Shown: positions 24,001-36,156 of the stretch, in pieces
Layout: each line of letters starts with the position of its first letter
Numbering within the stretch: the stretch's first letter is position 1
Assembly: GCF_036898095.1 (NCBI RefSeq)
Contig: NC_090739.1
Span: 60,412,901 to 60,476,900, forward strand
From: Palaemon carinicauda
Taxonomy: Eukaryota; Arthropoda; Malacostraca; Decapoda; Palaemonidae
Length of the DNA stretch: 64,000 nt
Direction: 5' to 3'
Made by a program: the position numbers and the translations under genes
The notes under the pieces: generated by a model
What the model saw: the letters and a program-made list of their open reading frames with translations, nothing else
Told to the model about the DNA's origin: nothing
The model's database searches: none

Positions 24001-25839
24001 GAAAAAATAGATATATTAAATATAAGTGAAACATGGTATTCCCAAGAGACTGGCAGTGATGACCAGATAAAGGGTTTCCAAACTTATAGATCAGACAGAA
24101 AAAATAGGAATCAAGGGGGAACCGCAATATATGGAAGAGAGATAAATCAAGTAAAAAGTCTGTGTGAAAAATACAGCAACACCAGAATGTGAATTGATTG
24201 CAGGTATAATTTGAATTTGAAAAACTAGTGAATATTGTAGTTTACAGACCCCCAAATACTAAGGAGTTTGACATAATAATAGAAAAAATAGATGATATAT
24301 GTAGAAACCATAAAGACTGGAATATACTCCTATCCGGAGATTTTAACTTTCCTTTCGTGGATTGGAAAGAACGGATAGAAGAAAGTGGTTGTATGTATAC
24401 ATATAAAAAAGAGAGTAATAGTAGCGCAGAAGATAAGAGGCAATTTGAAAAGCTTCAAGATATGCTATTAGAACATAATATGCAACAAATAAACCACATT
24501 CCAACAAGAAAAGAAAATGTCCTAGATCTAGTATTTGTGAATGAGGTGAATTATGTTAAGAAATAATAGTGTATAACACGGGAATTTCAGACCACAATGT
24601 CATAGAATTGATAGTTCATTCCAAAGCAAGTGATCACAGAATTAATAAAGCACAAAACTTTGGGAAGGATATGGAAAATATATTTTTACAGTAAGAATAT
24701 AAAATGGTCAGAAATAAATGAAGAACTGAATAAAGAATGGAAAAATGTTTTTATAAGTGATAATATACAGTAAATACGGACATACTGTACAAAATACTGG
24801 GAGAAAATTGTTGAAAAATATGTACCGAAAAAAAAAACAATAAACAAAAGACGTGCATACCAAGAGACAGAAGGATCTTATTTCAGAAAATTAGAAAGTG
24901 GAAGAAAAATCTTGCAAAAGAAAAAAATGGGTGGGAAAATGAGGAAATAAAATGTTATATAGAAAATGCAGAACAAAAGATTATACAGTCGAAAGAAAAT
25001 GAAAAAAGGGACTTAGAAGAAAGGACACTTCAAAATATAAAAAGAAACCCCAAAGTACTTACTCCTATGCAAAAAAGATGAATAAAAGGAGAATAGAAAT
25101 AGGCCCTCTAAGAATTGAAGGACGGCTAACGAATGAAAAAAAGGAAATATGCAACATATTAGCAGAAAAATATAAGAGTGAGTTTACGCCAAGAATTGCG
25201 AATGAGAATAATGAAACAGAAATGAGAGAAGAAAAGGTTGAATATCTAACGGATATAGATATTAATGAAGCAGATATTGTCACGGCTATAAACGAAATTA
25301 AAATGGATCGGCAGCCGGACCAGATGGAGTTCCAGCGATTTTGTTAAAAAAAACTGCAAACACTATCGCGAAGCCGCTTGGCAATACTGCTAAGACAGAG
25401 TGTAGATATGAGCGAGATATATGTTAAACATAAATTAGCTTATATAACCCCTATCTTCAAAAGTGGATCAAGACTAGAGGCAAGCAATTATAGACCTGTT
25501 AGTCTAACATCACATATTATGAAAGTGTATGAGAGGGTAATAAAAAAGAAAATAATGAACCATTTGGTCAAAAAATAATTTGGTTTAATATGGGTCAACT
25601 CGGTTTCGTACCTGAAAAAGTACACAGACCCAACTGATAGCACACTATGAAAACATATACAATAATATGATAAATGAAAAAGACACAGATGTGATCTATC
25701 TAGATTTTTGCAAAAGCCTTTGACAAGGTAGACCATAACATATTGGAGAAAAAAATGAGAAAACATAATATTGTGGAAAGATAGGAAAATGGGTAAAAGA
25801 ATTCCTGCAAAACAGAAAACAGATAGTGGTTGCAAATGA

Positions 25840-26458
25840 AATACTACCGCCAGAGAGTTATGGGGTCCTTTGACTGGCCAGACAGTACTACGTGGATCCT
25901 TCTCTTTGGTACGGTTCTTTCTCTTTGCCTACACATACGGCCGAATAGTCTGGCCTATTCTTAACAGATTCTCCTCTGTCCTCACACACCTGACAACACT
26001 GAGGTTACTAACATTTCTTCTTCGCTCAAGGGGTTAACTACTGCACTGTATTTGTTCTGTGGCTACTTTCCTCTTAGTAAGGGTAGAAGAGACTCTTTAG
26101 CTATGGTAAGCAGCTCTTCTAGGAGAAGGACACTCCAAAATCAAACCATTGTTCTCTAGTCTTGGGTAGTGCCATAGCCTCTGTACCATGGTCTTCCACT
26201 GTCTTGGGTTAGAGTTCTCTTGCTTGAGGGTACAATCAGGCACACTATTCTATTTAATTTCTCTTCCTCTTGTTTTGTTAAAGTTTTCATAGTTTATATA
26301 GGAAATATTTATTTTAATGTTACTCTTCTTAAAATATTTTATTTTTCCTTCTTTCCTTTCCTTACTGGGCTATTTTCCCTGTTGGGGCCCTTGGGCTTAT
26401 AGCATTTTGCTTTTCCAGCTAGGGTTGTAGCTTAGCAAATGATAATAATAATAATAAT
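25840..26458 (+). mobile_element. LINE-B-derived short element (same insertion as 22201-22821)
   Basis: Same position, same AAATGA flanks (25834-25839, 26459-26464) and near-identical sequence as the insertion in the left copy, differing by a few single-base indels. Best read as the same locus represented twice. Confidence 0.8.
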
Positions 26459-27398
26459 AAATGACGAGAAATCAGATGAAGCCCAGGTAATATCTGGTGT
26501 GCCACAAGGTACGGTATTAGCTGCACTGCTATTTGTTATTATGATCTCAGACATAGACTGTGATGTTGAAAACTCCGTAGTGAGAAGTTTCGCCGATGAC
26601 ACAAGAATAAGTAGAGAAATTACTTGTGATGAAGATAGGAACTCACTACAAAGAGATCTAAACAAAATATATGAATGGGCGGAGATAAATAGGATGGTAT
26701 TTAACTCCGATAAATTCGAATCAATAAATTATGGAAACAGAGAAGGAATGGTGTATGCATACAAGGGACCTAATAATGAGACAATCACAAACAAGGAAGC
26801 AATTAAAGACCTTGGTGTAATTTTAAATAGGAATATGTTATGCAACGACCAAATAGCAACACTGTTGGCTAAATGTAAAGCAAAAATGGGAATGTTATTC
26901 AGACACTTTAAAACAAGAAAAGCTGAACACATGGTTATGCTTTACAAAACTTATGTGCGTAGTACACTCGAGTACTGCAATGTGATATGGTACCCACATT
27001 ACCAAAAGGATATTGCGCAAATAGAGAGTGTACAAAGGTCCTATACTGCTAGAATAGAAGAAGTTAAGGACCTTGACTACTGGGAAAGACTGCAATTTTT
27101 AAAAGTATACAGTCTAGAAAGGAGAAGAGAACGCTACATGATAATACAAGCATGGAAGCAAATAGAAGGAATTGCTGAAAACATCATGGAGCTTAAAATA
27201 TCAGAAAGAGCAAGCCGAGGTAGATTAATAGTGCCAAAAAGCATTCCAGGTAAACTGAGAAAGGCGCACAGGACATTAATCCACTACGCACCAGCATCGA
27301 TAATGCAGCGACTATTTAATGTGCTGCCAGCTCATCTAAGAAACATATCAGGAGTGAGCGTAGATGTGTTTAAGAATAAGCTCGATAAATACCTATGA
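26459..27398 (+). pseudogene. LINE-A RT palm to C-terminus
   Basis: An open frame runs from the insertion's 3' edge to TGA at about 27396-27398. Motifs: ISGVPQGTVLAALLFVI, SFADDTRISREI, NSDKFESINYG, LGVILNRNML, RSTLEYCNVIWYPHYQKDI, YWERLQFLKVYSLERRRERY, then PAHLRNISGVSVDVFKNKLD near the end. This supplies the C-terminal 85 or so residues that the left copy loses in the gap. In an intact LINE the protein would be continuous with the endonuclease upstream. Confidence 0.8.
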
Positions 27399-27540
27399 TG
27401 CATCCCAGACCATCCAAGACTGGAAGATGCAAAATACACCGGAAGATGCATTAGCAACTCTCTGGTTGATATACGAGGTGCTTCACACTGAGGGACCTGG
27501 GGGAACCCAAACAAAAAATAAGGCAATAAGGTAAGGTAAG

Positions 27541-27564
27541 TCTCTCTCTCTCTCTCTCACTCTC

Positions 27565-27607
<43 letters not shown>

Positions 27608-27635
27608 TCTCTATATATATATAAATTATATAGAT
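27541..27635 (+). repeat. (CT)n microsatellite with short (TA)n
   Basis: Imperfect CT repeats (with CAC and CAT interruptions) to about 27612, then a short TA tract, directly after the LINE-A 3' tail. Confidence 0.95.
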
Positions 27636-28002
27636 TATATACGTATTGACCAACCATAGCATGGATCAGGGTTTTATGTCTGCCTTTGTAGGTGTGGTGT
27701 GTCATGATTTGAAGTAGTGCAACTGTATATGGTCCCTTTTGATTGCTATGTCCTGTTCTTCGAAATCGTCATCATCATCTCTTTTATCCGTGCGGTCATT
27801 TTCCTCATAATCTTGCATTAGAGCTCAAATTTTTTTACTAGTAATTTAGGGATATTGAAGAGAGCTGAGAAAAATAACTACAGTTTATATGGCACCTTTG
27901 TCTTTTTCCAGGATTTCTTGATTTCTGTAACCACAAAATTTATCACCAAGTCTAATATCTGCCTGCTTGATCAGCCCTCTTAGCAGTGAACTGGATTGCT
28001 TT

Positions 28003-28094
28003 AGGATATCAAGATTCTTAGTCTTAGGATGTCAAGATTCTTAGTCTTAGGATGTCAAGATTCTTAGTCTTAGGATGTGAAAATTCTTGATTTT
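28003..28094 (+). repeat. 23-bp tandem repeat, four copies
   Basis: The unit AGGATGTCAAGATTCTTAGT plus CTT occurs at 28003, 28026, 28049 and 28072. The first copy has one change and the last is more diverged. Confidence 0.9.
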
Positions 28095-28479
28095 AGCATC
28101 TAGATCTTCGTGACACACTTTCCCTGAATATACCATCTCTGACTCATTTTGCCCAGGATTCTGAGCAAACTGGATCTTGACACCATAAGTCTCAACGTTT
28201 GTTTAACATCCGTTTCGAATAATCAGATCATCGTTTCCAGTATTCAGGGAGACCATGAGGGATGTGATGGAATGTGATTTTACTTATGTGATATCATAAT
28301 AGTTTTCGAGGAGAGGATCTATCAGTTTCATTGGATGAAATCATATAATTTTGCAAGGAGGGGATCCATTGGTTTCATTGCTTTTTAAAGGGGTCACGTT
28401 TAGCAGCTACTGTAGGACTGAATTCAGTCGATTCTTTCAGGGTGCGCTTGCACTCCACTCTGTATTTGAGGATACATTT

Positions 28480-28960
28480 CTTTTGATAGTAAATATCAGC
28501 TGCAAACCCTTTCTGCAATGTACACATCAGATATTCTGTAAAAATCCTCATCACAGGTCGATGCTGAGATCTTTACTTGTTCTCTCCGATAGATGTAGAA
28601 CTTTGCTCTGATTTTCTTCCCTTTTATTGTCAGATACAGGTTACCACAAATGGCACAGAGGATAAAGTTTCAATGTGCATTGGAACGGGCTTGGATCTGT
28701 CTTGTCTCGCTTTGCAAAAATATTGAATATTTAAGATAATCATCCAGATCAATATCCATTTCTACCACATCCACAGCAGCAGCCATTTTGGTAATTCTTT
28801 CAAAGAGGTTTTCTCATTGTGTAGACCTTGTCCAAGGTTCCAAGGCATTTAGCTACAGCATATTTCTCAATTGTTCTAGTATGCTTGATCTTCTCTCGAC
28901 TGCTAGGAGTTGAAGATATACGACTCTTTGTCATGCTTCTGACATATGAGGTTTAGTTTG
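28480..28960 (-). pseudogene. Unrecognised decayed coding-like segment
   Basis: On the minus strand, ATG at about 28785 opens MAAAVDVVEMDIDLDDYLKY, then SIFLQSETRQIQARSNAH and a stop. The same frame continues NFILCAICGNLY with a CxxC pair, then KIRAKFYIYRREQVKISAS and CDEDFYRISDVYIAERVC before more stops. Upstream, on the same strand, are LICQKHDKESYIF and TIEKYAVAKCLGTLDKVYT. Amino-acid composition looks coding, but I do not recognise the family; it could be an old transposon protein or a processed host gene. Confidence 0.3.
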
Positions 28961-29439
28961 AGGTCAATATCACAATATTCATTATGGGTGTGCTCAACGC
29001 TCCCATCTGTATTTGATGATGAGGGCCGAAAATTTGTCACTCATATTGAAGGACTTAAAAATTTCTAAGCACAATGTATTAAATTGTTCAAGTAGAATTC
29101 AGTTTAGCTTCTCAAGAATGTTTTGTGTAACCATATGTTGGTTAGGCAGATTCACCGACTGAAGCAAAGCAGTGGCTGAACCTGAAACAATGAAGAAACA
29201 ACTATTAACCAGATATTAAAATTTTAAGTTATAAATTTTAAATATTGCATACAAATCTCAGATTACCTCAGCAGTTGTGAACAACTAAGTTTATACTTTC
29301 ATCAAATGTAATTCATGTCACGTTAAATATCAACTTTTTTGTGTATTTGGCATTGTAGAGCATTTCTGTAATTACATGCAAAAATAATGTTAAAAATGGA
29401 GTCCTTGCCCTGAAATGAGTACAAAATACACTTGAAAGA

Positions 29440-29700
29440 TTGGAAAATTATGATATAAGAAGAGTGGCAGGCCTAGTAAAGGATTGAGATGGTGTGGGCA
29501 TGTTTGAAGATGGATGATGGAGTGGGAGCGAGGAGGCCTTAGAAGGAACATGTAGGAGGGGAAGATCGAGAGGGAGACAGATAAGTAGATGGTTAGATAA
29601 GGTGATGGATTATCTGGAGAGGAGAGGCTTGGTGAAAGTTGATGCCATTGAAGGCATTAGAGAGGGTGCACTTGTCAACCAACCCCTTAATATATGGATA
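29440..29700 (+). pseudogene. LINE C-terminal relic (RTE-like)
   Basis: Plus-strand translation gives RLRWCGHV, MMEWERGGLRR and similar phrases interrupted by stops, ending near the codons for TCQPTP. This resembles the post-RT tail of RTE-like LINEs (RxRWxGHVxRM). Only a short 3' fragment remains. Confidence 0.4.
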
Positions 29701-31249
29701 AAAATGGGAAAGAAGAGTCATGTTATTGAAAACCATTGATAAATTTATGGTACATCTCAATGTATACTGGTCTGTATATCAGGGACTGGACTATTAGGAA
29801 AGATTGCCATTCTAGTATCTTACATCAAAATATCTTTCATTTGGCCTTGGCATCATCAAGGAGTATCTGTGAATTACAGGCACTTTCCATAAATATGGGC
29901 TTGGTAGTTTGTATGATACTTTTTTCTCTTTTTGCCAAGTTTTAGGGCCAAGAAGGAATTCAAAACTAATGTTCACCTATTTTTATTTTCATAGTACCTC
30001 CTTTGGTTAGGAAGTTACTAAAGATTCATTATATTGGTTTCTATGCTCAGTTTGGATGCTAAAGATTTTTTATAACGTAGATATTGCAGATTACAATAAT
30101 AAAGTTGCAATTTATTTTGTAAGGTCATGATACCAAGTTGTTTCCTTTTTGAGGATGCTGTCCTTCCTTATTAAAGGTATAATGGTAAAATTGCATGGGT
30201 TAGAGTCAAGCTATATGTTCTCTCGGGGACACCCTTCCAATCTGCAGGTTGTGTGATCCTCCCGAAGTAGCTTTATTTTTCCTCAGATAGCGATGCTGTT
30301 CTTCATTCGGCTGAGTCAGCCAACGAAGAAGAGCAGGGCCTTTCGTTCCTTTGGAATCTGCTGTACCTTCTCCGTCACAGTCCTGTGCAGAAGGGAGCTC
30401 CCTACTTGTGGAAGCTCCCTTTCCTTACTAGGATGAGGTCCATGCCAATATTGGTACAGTCTCTGTTTCACTCCTCTGCTGCTTCTGTCTTCCTCTTGCT
30501 CAAGCATAGGAATGAGTGCAGTGGCATACTAGGTTCCTTTGGGTGTTCCAGTTGGGGGATTCCTAAGGGGTTGAACCCAGAAACTAGCTTAGAGCGCTGC
30601 CAGGAGATTCGCCTCCAGGGTTTGAACAACTTTCCCTTCCAAGGGAGAGTTAACCTCCCTGGATGTTGGGCTGCTCTCCCTTTCGAGGGTGAGCTTCCTT
30701 TCATCAGTATTTTAGCAATGTTCTTTTATTAGGGAGAATTGATAACAGCTCGATGAAGATCAGCAGTTGCTATCTCGTCGCCAAAGATTACGCTTTTCCC
30801 TTTGGAGCTTTGGGATAGCCAAGTCCAAGGCAAGGTCCTCCTTCGGGTGGACACCTCTCGTCTGCGAGGGATCTTTTCGTAACCATCTAGTGCCTTTCGC
30901 CGAGAACAACACTTCTCCCCCCTAGGGGTGGGAGAAAGCAAAGTCCGAGGACATCTCTTGTCAGCGAGAGAGATTGATCCGTGACCAGAAGTGTACCCGT
31001 ACACTCCTCCCCCTAGGGCTGAGGGAAAGCATAGCCCTAGGCGATGTTCTCTTTCGGAAGAACATCCTCTCATTCGTGAAAGAAAGCTTTTAATCTTTTT
31101 TTCTTTGACTGAGCAGATGATCCCCTTCAGAGGTCCGTCGGGTGGAGTTTCTGACCCCTTGTCACCCTAGGCGTACTCCTCCCTCTGGGGTAAGGAGATG
31201 CCTGTTTAAATATGCAGGTTCTCATCTCTTGGAACCCTTGCATGTTATT
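29701..31249. other. Unassigned, locally GC-rich repeat-like sequence
   Basis: 29701-30200 holds nothing recognisable. From about 30200 to 31200 the sequence becomes GC-richer, with recurring phrases such as CCTAGGGGTGGGAGAAAGC / CCTAGGGCTGAGGGAAAGC and CTCTTGTCAGCGAGAG. Open frames on both strands (for example 30385-30732) have no recognised motif. It may be the 5' or gag part of an unidentified retroelement continuing into the minisatellite. Confidence 0.35.
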
Positions 31250-31880
31250 ACGTTCACATGAGCCTTCGGGCTCTCAGGCTCTCGTGACCCGGGGCTCTCA
31301 GGCTCTCATGACCCTGGCATCTCAGGCTCTCATGACCCTGGGCTCTCAGGTTCTTGTTGCGTTGATCCTTTGGTCTCCGGGGACAATGGGCTTTTGGGCT
31401 CTCGTAACCTTGGACCTTAGGATCATTGCACTGGGCCTTCGGGCTCCCATGGCCCTCGTTACGCTCAGTCTTCAGGCTCATGTGACTCTGTTGCGAAGAT
31501 CCTTCAGGGATTTGTAACCTTGAGTCTTTGGGCTCCTGTAACGCTGAGCCTTTGGTTTCTCGTAACCCAGGGTCTTTGGGTTCTCATTGCGGTGAGCATT
31601 CGGGCTCTTATGACCTTTGTTAGGCTGGGCCTTTGGTCTCGATATGCAGGGCCTTTGGTCTCGATATGCAGGGCCTTCGGTTCTCATTATGCCTCGCTTC
31701 GGCTCTCGTTATGCCTGGCCTTCGGCTCTCATTATGCCTGGTCTTCGGGCTCTCTCTACGCTGGGCCTTTGGGCTTTCGTTACATTGGGTATTTTGGTTC
31801 TTGTAACCCTGGCCCCTTGTCGCACTGAGCCCTCTGTGTCTCATGACCCTGGGCCTCCAGATCCACGTTATTTTGGTTTA
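31250..31880 (+). repeat. Degenerate minisatellite, unit about 24-27 bp
   Basis: Variants of GGCTCTCATGACCCTGGGC and CCTTCGGGCTCTCGTAAC recur about two dozen times. The period is a multiple of three in places, so long frames stay open on both strands (for example repeated GSQALMTL, or SPKAQRNE on the other strand), but these are by-products of the repeat. The array has diverged strongly and contains no larger unit that I can see. Confidence 0.8.
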
Positions 31881-32512
31881 CGGACTGTCGCCAGATGTAG
31901 CATGCAGACTGCCTAATGTCTGAATGCTGGCACACTTCAACGTTCACTACACAAAACAATAAAATGGTGGTGAATATCCAGAAATCTGGGCTAAAGGTAA
32001 ACAGTCAAAAGAACTGATCACTGAGCACCCCTCCACGATTTTTTATACTGGGCAACGGGACCCAGCTAGAACTTCAAATATCCCTATTATCTTTTCTTGG
32101 GTTCTCTGTCTCTCCGCAGTGCTATGCATGGAGTCTTAAATAAGAGGAGCACTATACTTTCTAGGTAAGATATTTTCTTATTTAAATGTAATCAAACATA
32201 AGTAGAAGGAAAATATTACAATAAGAAAAGACAGGTCTACACTGTCAGGAGAGACATGAACATTTCCATACAGAACCTCTTTGGAATCAATCTTCTAAAT
32301 ATTTAATTTACGTATACAAGTATATATAAAGACCAACATAAGTGTCAAAATTTGGGCTAAATTCAAATGTAATTTGACAGGTGACTACAGATGGGATCAA
32401 AGGGATTGTAAAACAATGTTACCTATCTCTACATTCACACCTTAACATCAGAAAGAGGGCCCTCCTTTTGATTGCATAGTCACACAGACAAAAACGAGAT
32501 AATAGATATAGT
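31881..32512. other. Unassigned sequence with possible LINE endonuclease remnant
   Basis: Mostly unrecognised. Near 32380-32512 the plus strand reads GDYRWDQRD, then TDKNEIIDIV, resembling the GDFN and N(I/E)IIDIV landmarks of the CR1-like endonuclease at 17345-17820. A tiny LINE relic is plausible but weak. Confidence 0.3.
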
Positions 32513-33800
32513 GCAGTCAGACCTCGTTAATCGCAGTTTCTCACTTAATGATTTTGGTTTTTTGCAGTCGAGGAGGTTAAAAAAAAAGAAGAAAATACAG
32601 TATATATTGGGTTATTGTTTACCCAAAATTAAGAATTTTATTTCTAATATTTGGCAATAGCATTGGGATGGCCAAGAACAATGCAATGGTTATTAAATAA
32701 AAATTCATTAAAATTACAATAAAATTCAAGATTGCCAATGATTTCAAATAGCCTACGCTCCTTTACACTGGGAGCGCTGCGCGCTACTATCCTAGCCCTC
32801 TCTGTACAGTGTGTATCCATTTACTGTGGTAAAAAATTACAGCTATATTTGAAATAAACCGGATTTTGATTAAACTGGTGTTTCACTTAACTGTATCCAA
32901 TAATAATGGATGTAATATCCACATCGTAGTATCAAATTTATTATTAAATACATAGCGAATTATAATCTCATGCATTGTTTACTTTCAAATTAGCTTATCA
33001 AATCTGCATAGTCCGCCTCAGCCTATATTCACTTTTACGATATTATCCCACTGATATGACCGTTCACTTTCACAGAATTACCTCACTGATGTAACTTATG
33101 CATATTAGTATGATATCTCCTTCATATTATTATTTTCCTTCACTTATTATTATTATATCCTTAATCCTTTTACCAAATCCCTTTTGTACATTTACTTTGC
33201 TCTCCCACACACCTGTACAACGTATCGTTCCAACTCTCTTGATTCTCTTTATTTTCGCGATTTTATTCATCTTCTCTTTTCTAGCATTCATTTGTCATTT
33301 TCATCTTATTAATCATTCTAAACGCCTTTCTTATCCCTCATTCCATGTAATCCTATTCCCATTTTTCATTCCTTCTGGCATTTCCCAAATTCATTGATTT
33401 CACTAATTTATTTGATTTAGCGTAGTTTTGGCTGAGGGAATGTGCTACCGTAAGGCCCGGCAATCTGAACGCACGCATGCACGCTACCACTGCCTTGTGT
33501 TTCGTCGCTTTGTCATATTGTTTCATCCTTTGCTCTCCCTGGTGTTTCACTTAACTGTATCCAATAATAATGCATGTAATATTCACATTATACTGTCGTA
33601 TCTATAATTAAAAACTGCAAATTATAATCTTATGTATTGTTTACATTCAAATCAGCTGATCAACCCTGCCCAGTCCGTTGTCAACCACTGTTTTCGGATT
33701 AAGTAACTGCTGGTGCACGATATTTTATAGTGTTTAGCTCTTTGGTGCTTGATTATAAAGCCTCAATAGAGACTTTGCAAAGAAACAAAGATTTCATTTA
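32513..33800. other. Possible Tigger-like MITE end and a 140-bp direct repeat
   Basis: CAGTCAGACCTCGTTAATCG (from 32514) resembles Tigger-type termini, but no matching right end or TA pair is found. A segment starting TGGTGTTTCACTTAACTGTA occurs at about 32876-33016 and again at 33540-33685, including an AATCAGCTGATCAA-like core in the second copy. No coding signal. Confidence 0.45.
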
Positions 33801-33807
33801 TATACAG

Positions 33808-34012
<205 letters not shown>

Positions 34013-34252
34013 CTTAGCCTTAGCCTTACCTTATGGCCTTATTGCCTTATTCTATTTTTGGGTTCCCCCAGGTCCCTCGGTGTGAGGCACCTCGTATATA
34101 CACCAGAGAGTTTCTAATGCATCTTCCGGTGTATTTTGCATCTTCCAGTCTTGGATGGTCCGGGATGCATCTTAGGTATTTATCGAGCTTATTCTTAAAC
34201 ACATCTACGCTCACTCCGGATGTGTTTCTTAGATGAGCTGGCAACGCATTAA

Positions 34253-34820
34253 GGGGACCGTCCGCCATGGGGTATTGACATAATAACTTTCAGAAATCGA
34301 AAATCGTTTTATTGCTTCTATGTATGCGTAAACATGTCGTACATACTCCCTAGAAGTTTCAGCCAATTATTTTTACAAATAACGAAGATATAGAGGTTTT
34401 TAAATGATGACATCATCCTTACTGTGTTGTCTGCATGACTGAGTTTGACAAAATCGTCTTTGTGTGTAAATTTTGCATATATATAGCGATGTTTCACTTA
34501 TATTTCGATCTATCGTACGTCTGGCAGAAATGGAAGGCATTGGTAGAGTGTAGATGAACAAAATCCACTCCTACAATAACAGAAGCCAAAGTTTCCAAAG
34601 ATGTATAGAAGTTATAATGTATGCGTTTGTTTACTTGAAGTTCGTATGTACATTGTGTTTCCACAACGCCCTCGGGAACATTATAGCAAGGCCAATTTTA
34701 CCTAAGGTTATAGAAAGAACAAATAGTCTATCATTTGTCCAAACAATGAAGATATATCGGTCTTTAAATGATGACGTCATCCTTATGGCGTCGTCTGTAT
34801 GACTGAGTTTGACAGATGCG

Positions 34821-34896
<76 letters not shown>

Positions 34897-34927
34897 TATT
34901 TACCACTGCCATTTATACAAATACTTT

Positions 34928-35005
<78 letters not shown>

Positions 35006-35054
35006 AATTATTTAAAACTCCCATTTATACAAATACTATAATAACAATGTTCAA

Positions 35055-35086
<32 letters not shown>

Positions 35087-35119
35087 GAACTGCTATCTAT
35101 ATCAGCAAAATGCTTTCAT

Positions 35120-35191
<72 letters not shown>

Positions 35192-36156
35192 GTTTCGAAA
35201 TCTCGTACTTCTGGCAGAAATGAAAGGCATTGGTAGAGGGTAGGTGAATGAAAACTACCAGCTACGAAAACATCAGCAAAGTTTCCAAAGACATATAGAA
35301 ATTATAATGCATGTGTTTATTTACTTGTTGTTCGTATGTTGATTGTGCTTGCACAACGTCCTCTGGAATTTTATAGCAATGCCAATGTTACATAAGGTGA
35401 TAGAAAGAACAAAAAGTAAGTGGAGAACAAGAAAAAAGAACCAATAAATAGGAAAACATGGATAAGAGTACAAAGCTGAAACCTGCTAACTAAAAAACTG
35501 GCAACAATTAGAGATCGCTGGCAACTCATAACATAGGAATAGTAAACTGAGGGATCAAATACCTCGTTTAGGGTACATTTATGTAGGAATAAACAATTAA
35601 AGTTATAATAATATTATCTTGATTTCTTTTAGAAAAGAAGCGAAAGTTTGCTGCAAATCTTTGGGAGCTCATAACTCAAAAACATACATATTCCCACTTA
35701 GATACATTTTTCTCACTTATTTGTTGTTCGATATTAGAGAAAAAGATATCGTTGAAAAGAAGAATAAAAATCCCACAATTCTGTCAGACAATTTTTTGAT
35801 TTTCTTTTTACATTTTTTTTCATGATTATTTTCCGTCTAGACGAGGAAAAAAAATAAAAATTCATTAAGAAAAAAAACAGAAAGGAAAATCGAAATTCTG
35901 TCTGACAGAATTGTTCGGTTGTTAGAGTAGTTTTTGTGGTATAAGTTTCAATACAATTGGTGTTATAGTAGTGAGGAAAAATGTACCTAAATATTTTTTT
36001 TGAATTATGATTTTTGCTAATAAATCCAAAGGTTTTTGATCAAATGACTTGAAATTTTTATATGATGAAGGTATTATATATGTCTAAAACATATATAGAA
36101 ATTGTGTAATTTGGATCATTAGAAAAAAAAAATGGCGGACATGGCGGACGGTCCCC
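34253..36156. mobile_element. piggyBac-type non-autonomous element, TTAA flanked
   Basis: TTAA at 34249-34252 and 36157-36160. The termini are perfect 17-bp inverted repeats GGGGACCGTCCGCCATG. LINE-A at 27310-27335 shows the uninterrupted target (CATTAAATAG on its complement). The interior (1.9 kb) has no transposase, is AT-rich and carries four (CT)n blocks. A phrase around CTGGCAGAAATGGAAGGCAT (34513) recurs near 35213 and flanking text also repeats, indicating an internal duplication of about 200 bp interleaved with the microsatellites. Confidence 0.88.
34825..35188 (+). repeat. Four (CT)n blocks within the piggyBac-type element
   Basis: CT tracts at about 34825-34892, 34931-35004, 35056-35081 and 35121-35189. 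The first three are separated by short variants of GAATTATTTAAAACTCCCAT and CATTTATACAAATACT, so the block behaves as a compound tandem repeat. Confidence 0.95.

Larger units (their letters stand above)
24001..27540 (+). mobile_element. LINE-A copy 1 repeated after the gap (probable duplicate contig end)
   Basis: 24001-27137 matches 20365-23500, including the private TAA at the endonuclease site and the same nested insertion with the same AAATGA duplication. Differences are almost all single-base indels, many in homopolymers, concentrated in 24001-25900 (near a contig edge), while 26400-27137 is essentially identical. It continues beyond the left copy to the LINE 3' end: C-terminal codons to 27398, then GGGACCTGGGGGAACCCAAA and an AATAAGGTAAGG tail into (CT)n. 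The ORFs before 26400 are broken by the indels. Confidence 0.85.
27636..29430. other. Unassigned region with weak coding-like tracts
   Basis: No supported gene. Contains a 23-bp tandem repeat (28003-28094) and a stop-broken minus-strand segment with protein-like composition (28480-28960, described separately). The rest shows no recognised repeat. Confidence 0.4.

Noticed and set aside
20365..27137. Tandem duplication of LINE-A as a biological event
   Set aside because: The duplicate boundaries coincide exactly with the N gap and both copies share private mutations and the same nested insertion, so an assembly overlap is the simpler reading.
28003..28094. Regularly repeated 23-bp unit considered as a CRISPR array
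   Set aside because: The units are contiguous with no spacers, and the sequence is eukaryotic; it is a simple tandem repeat.
31212..31916. Open frames on both strands that look like a repetitive protein gene
   Set aside because: Frames on both strands are kept open by a 24-bp-type repeat period; no start context, domain or conserved neighbour supports a gene, so it is listed only as a minisatellite.
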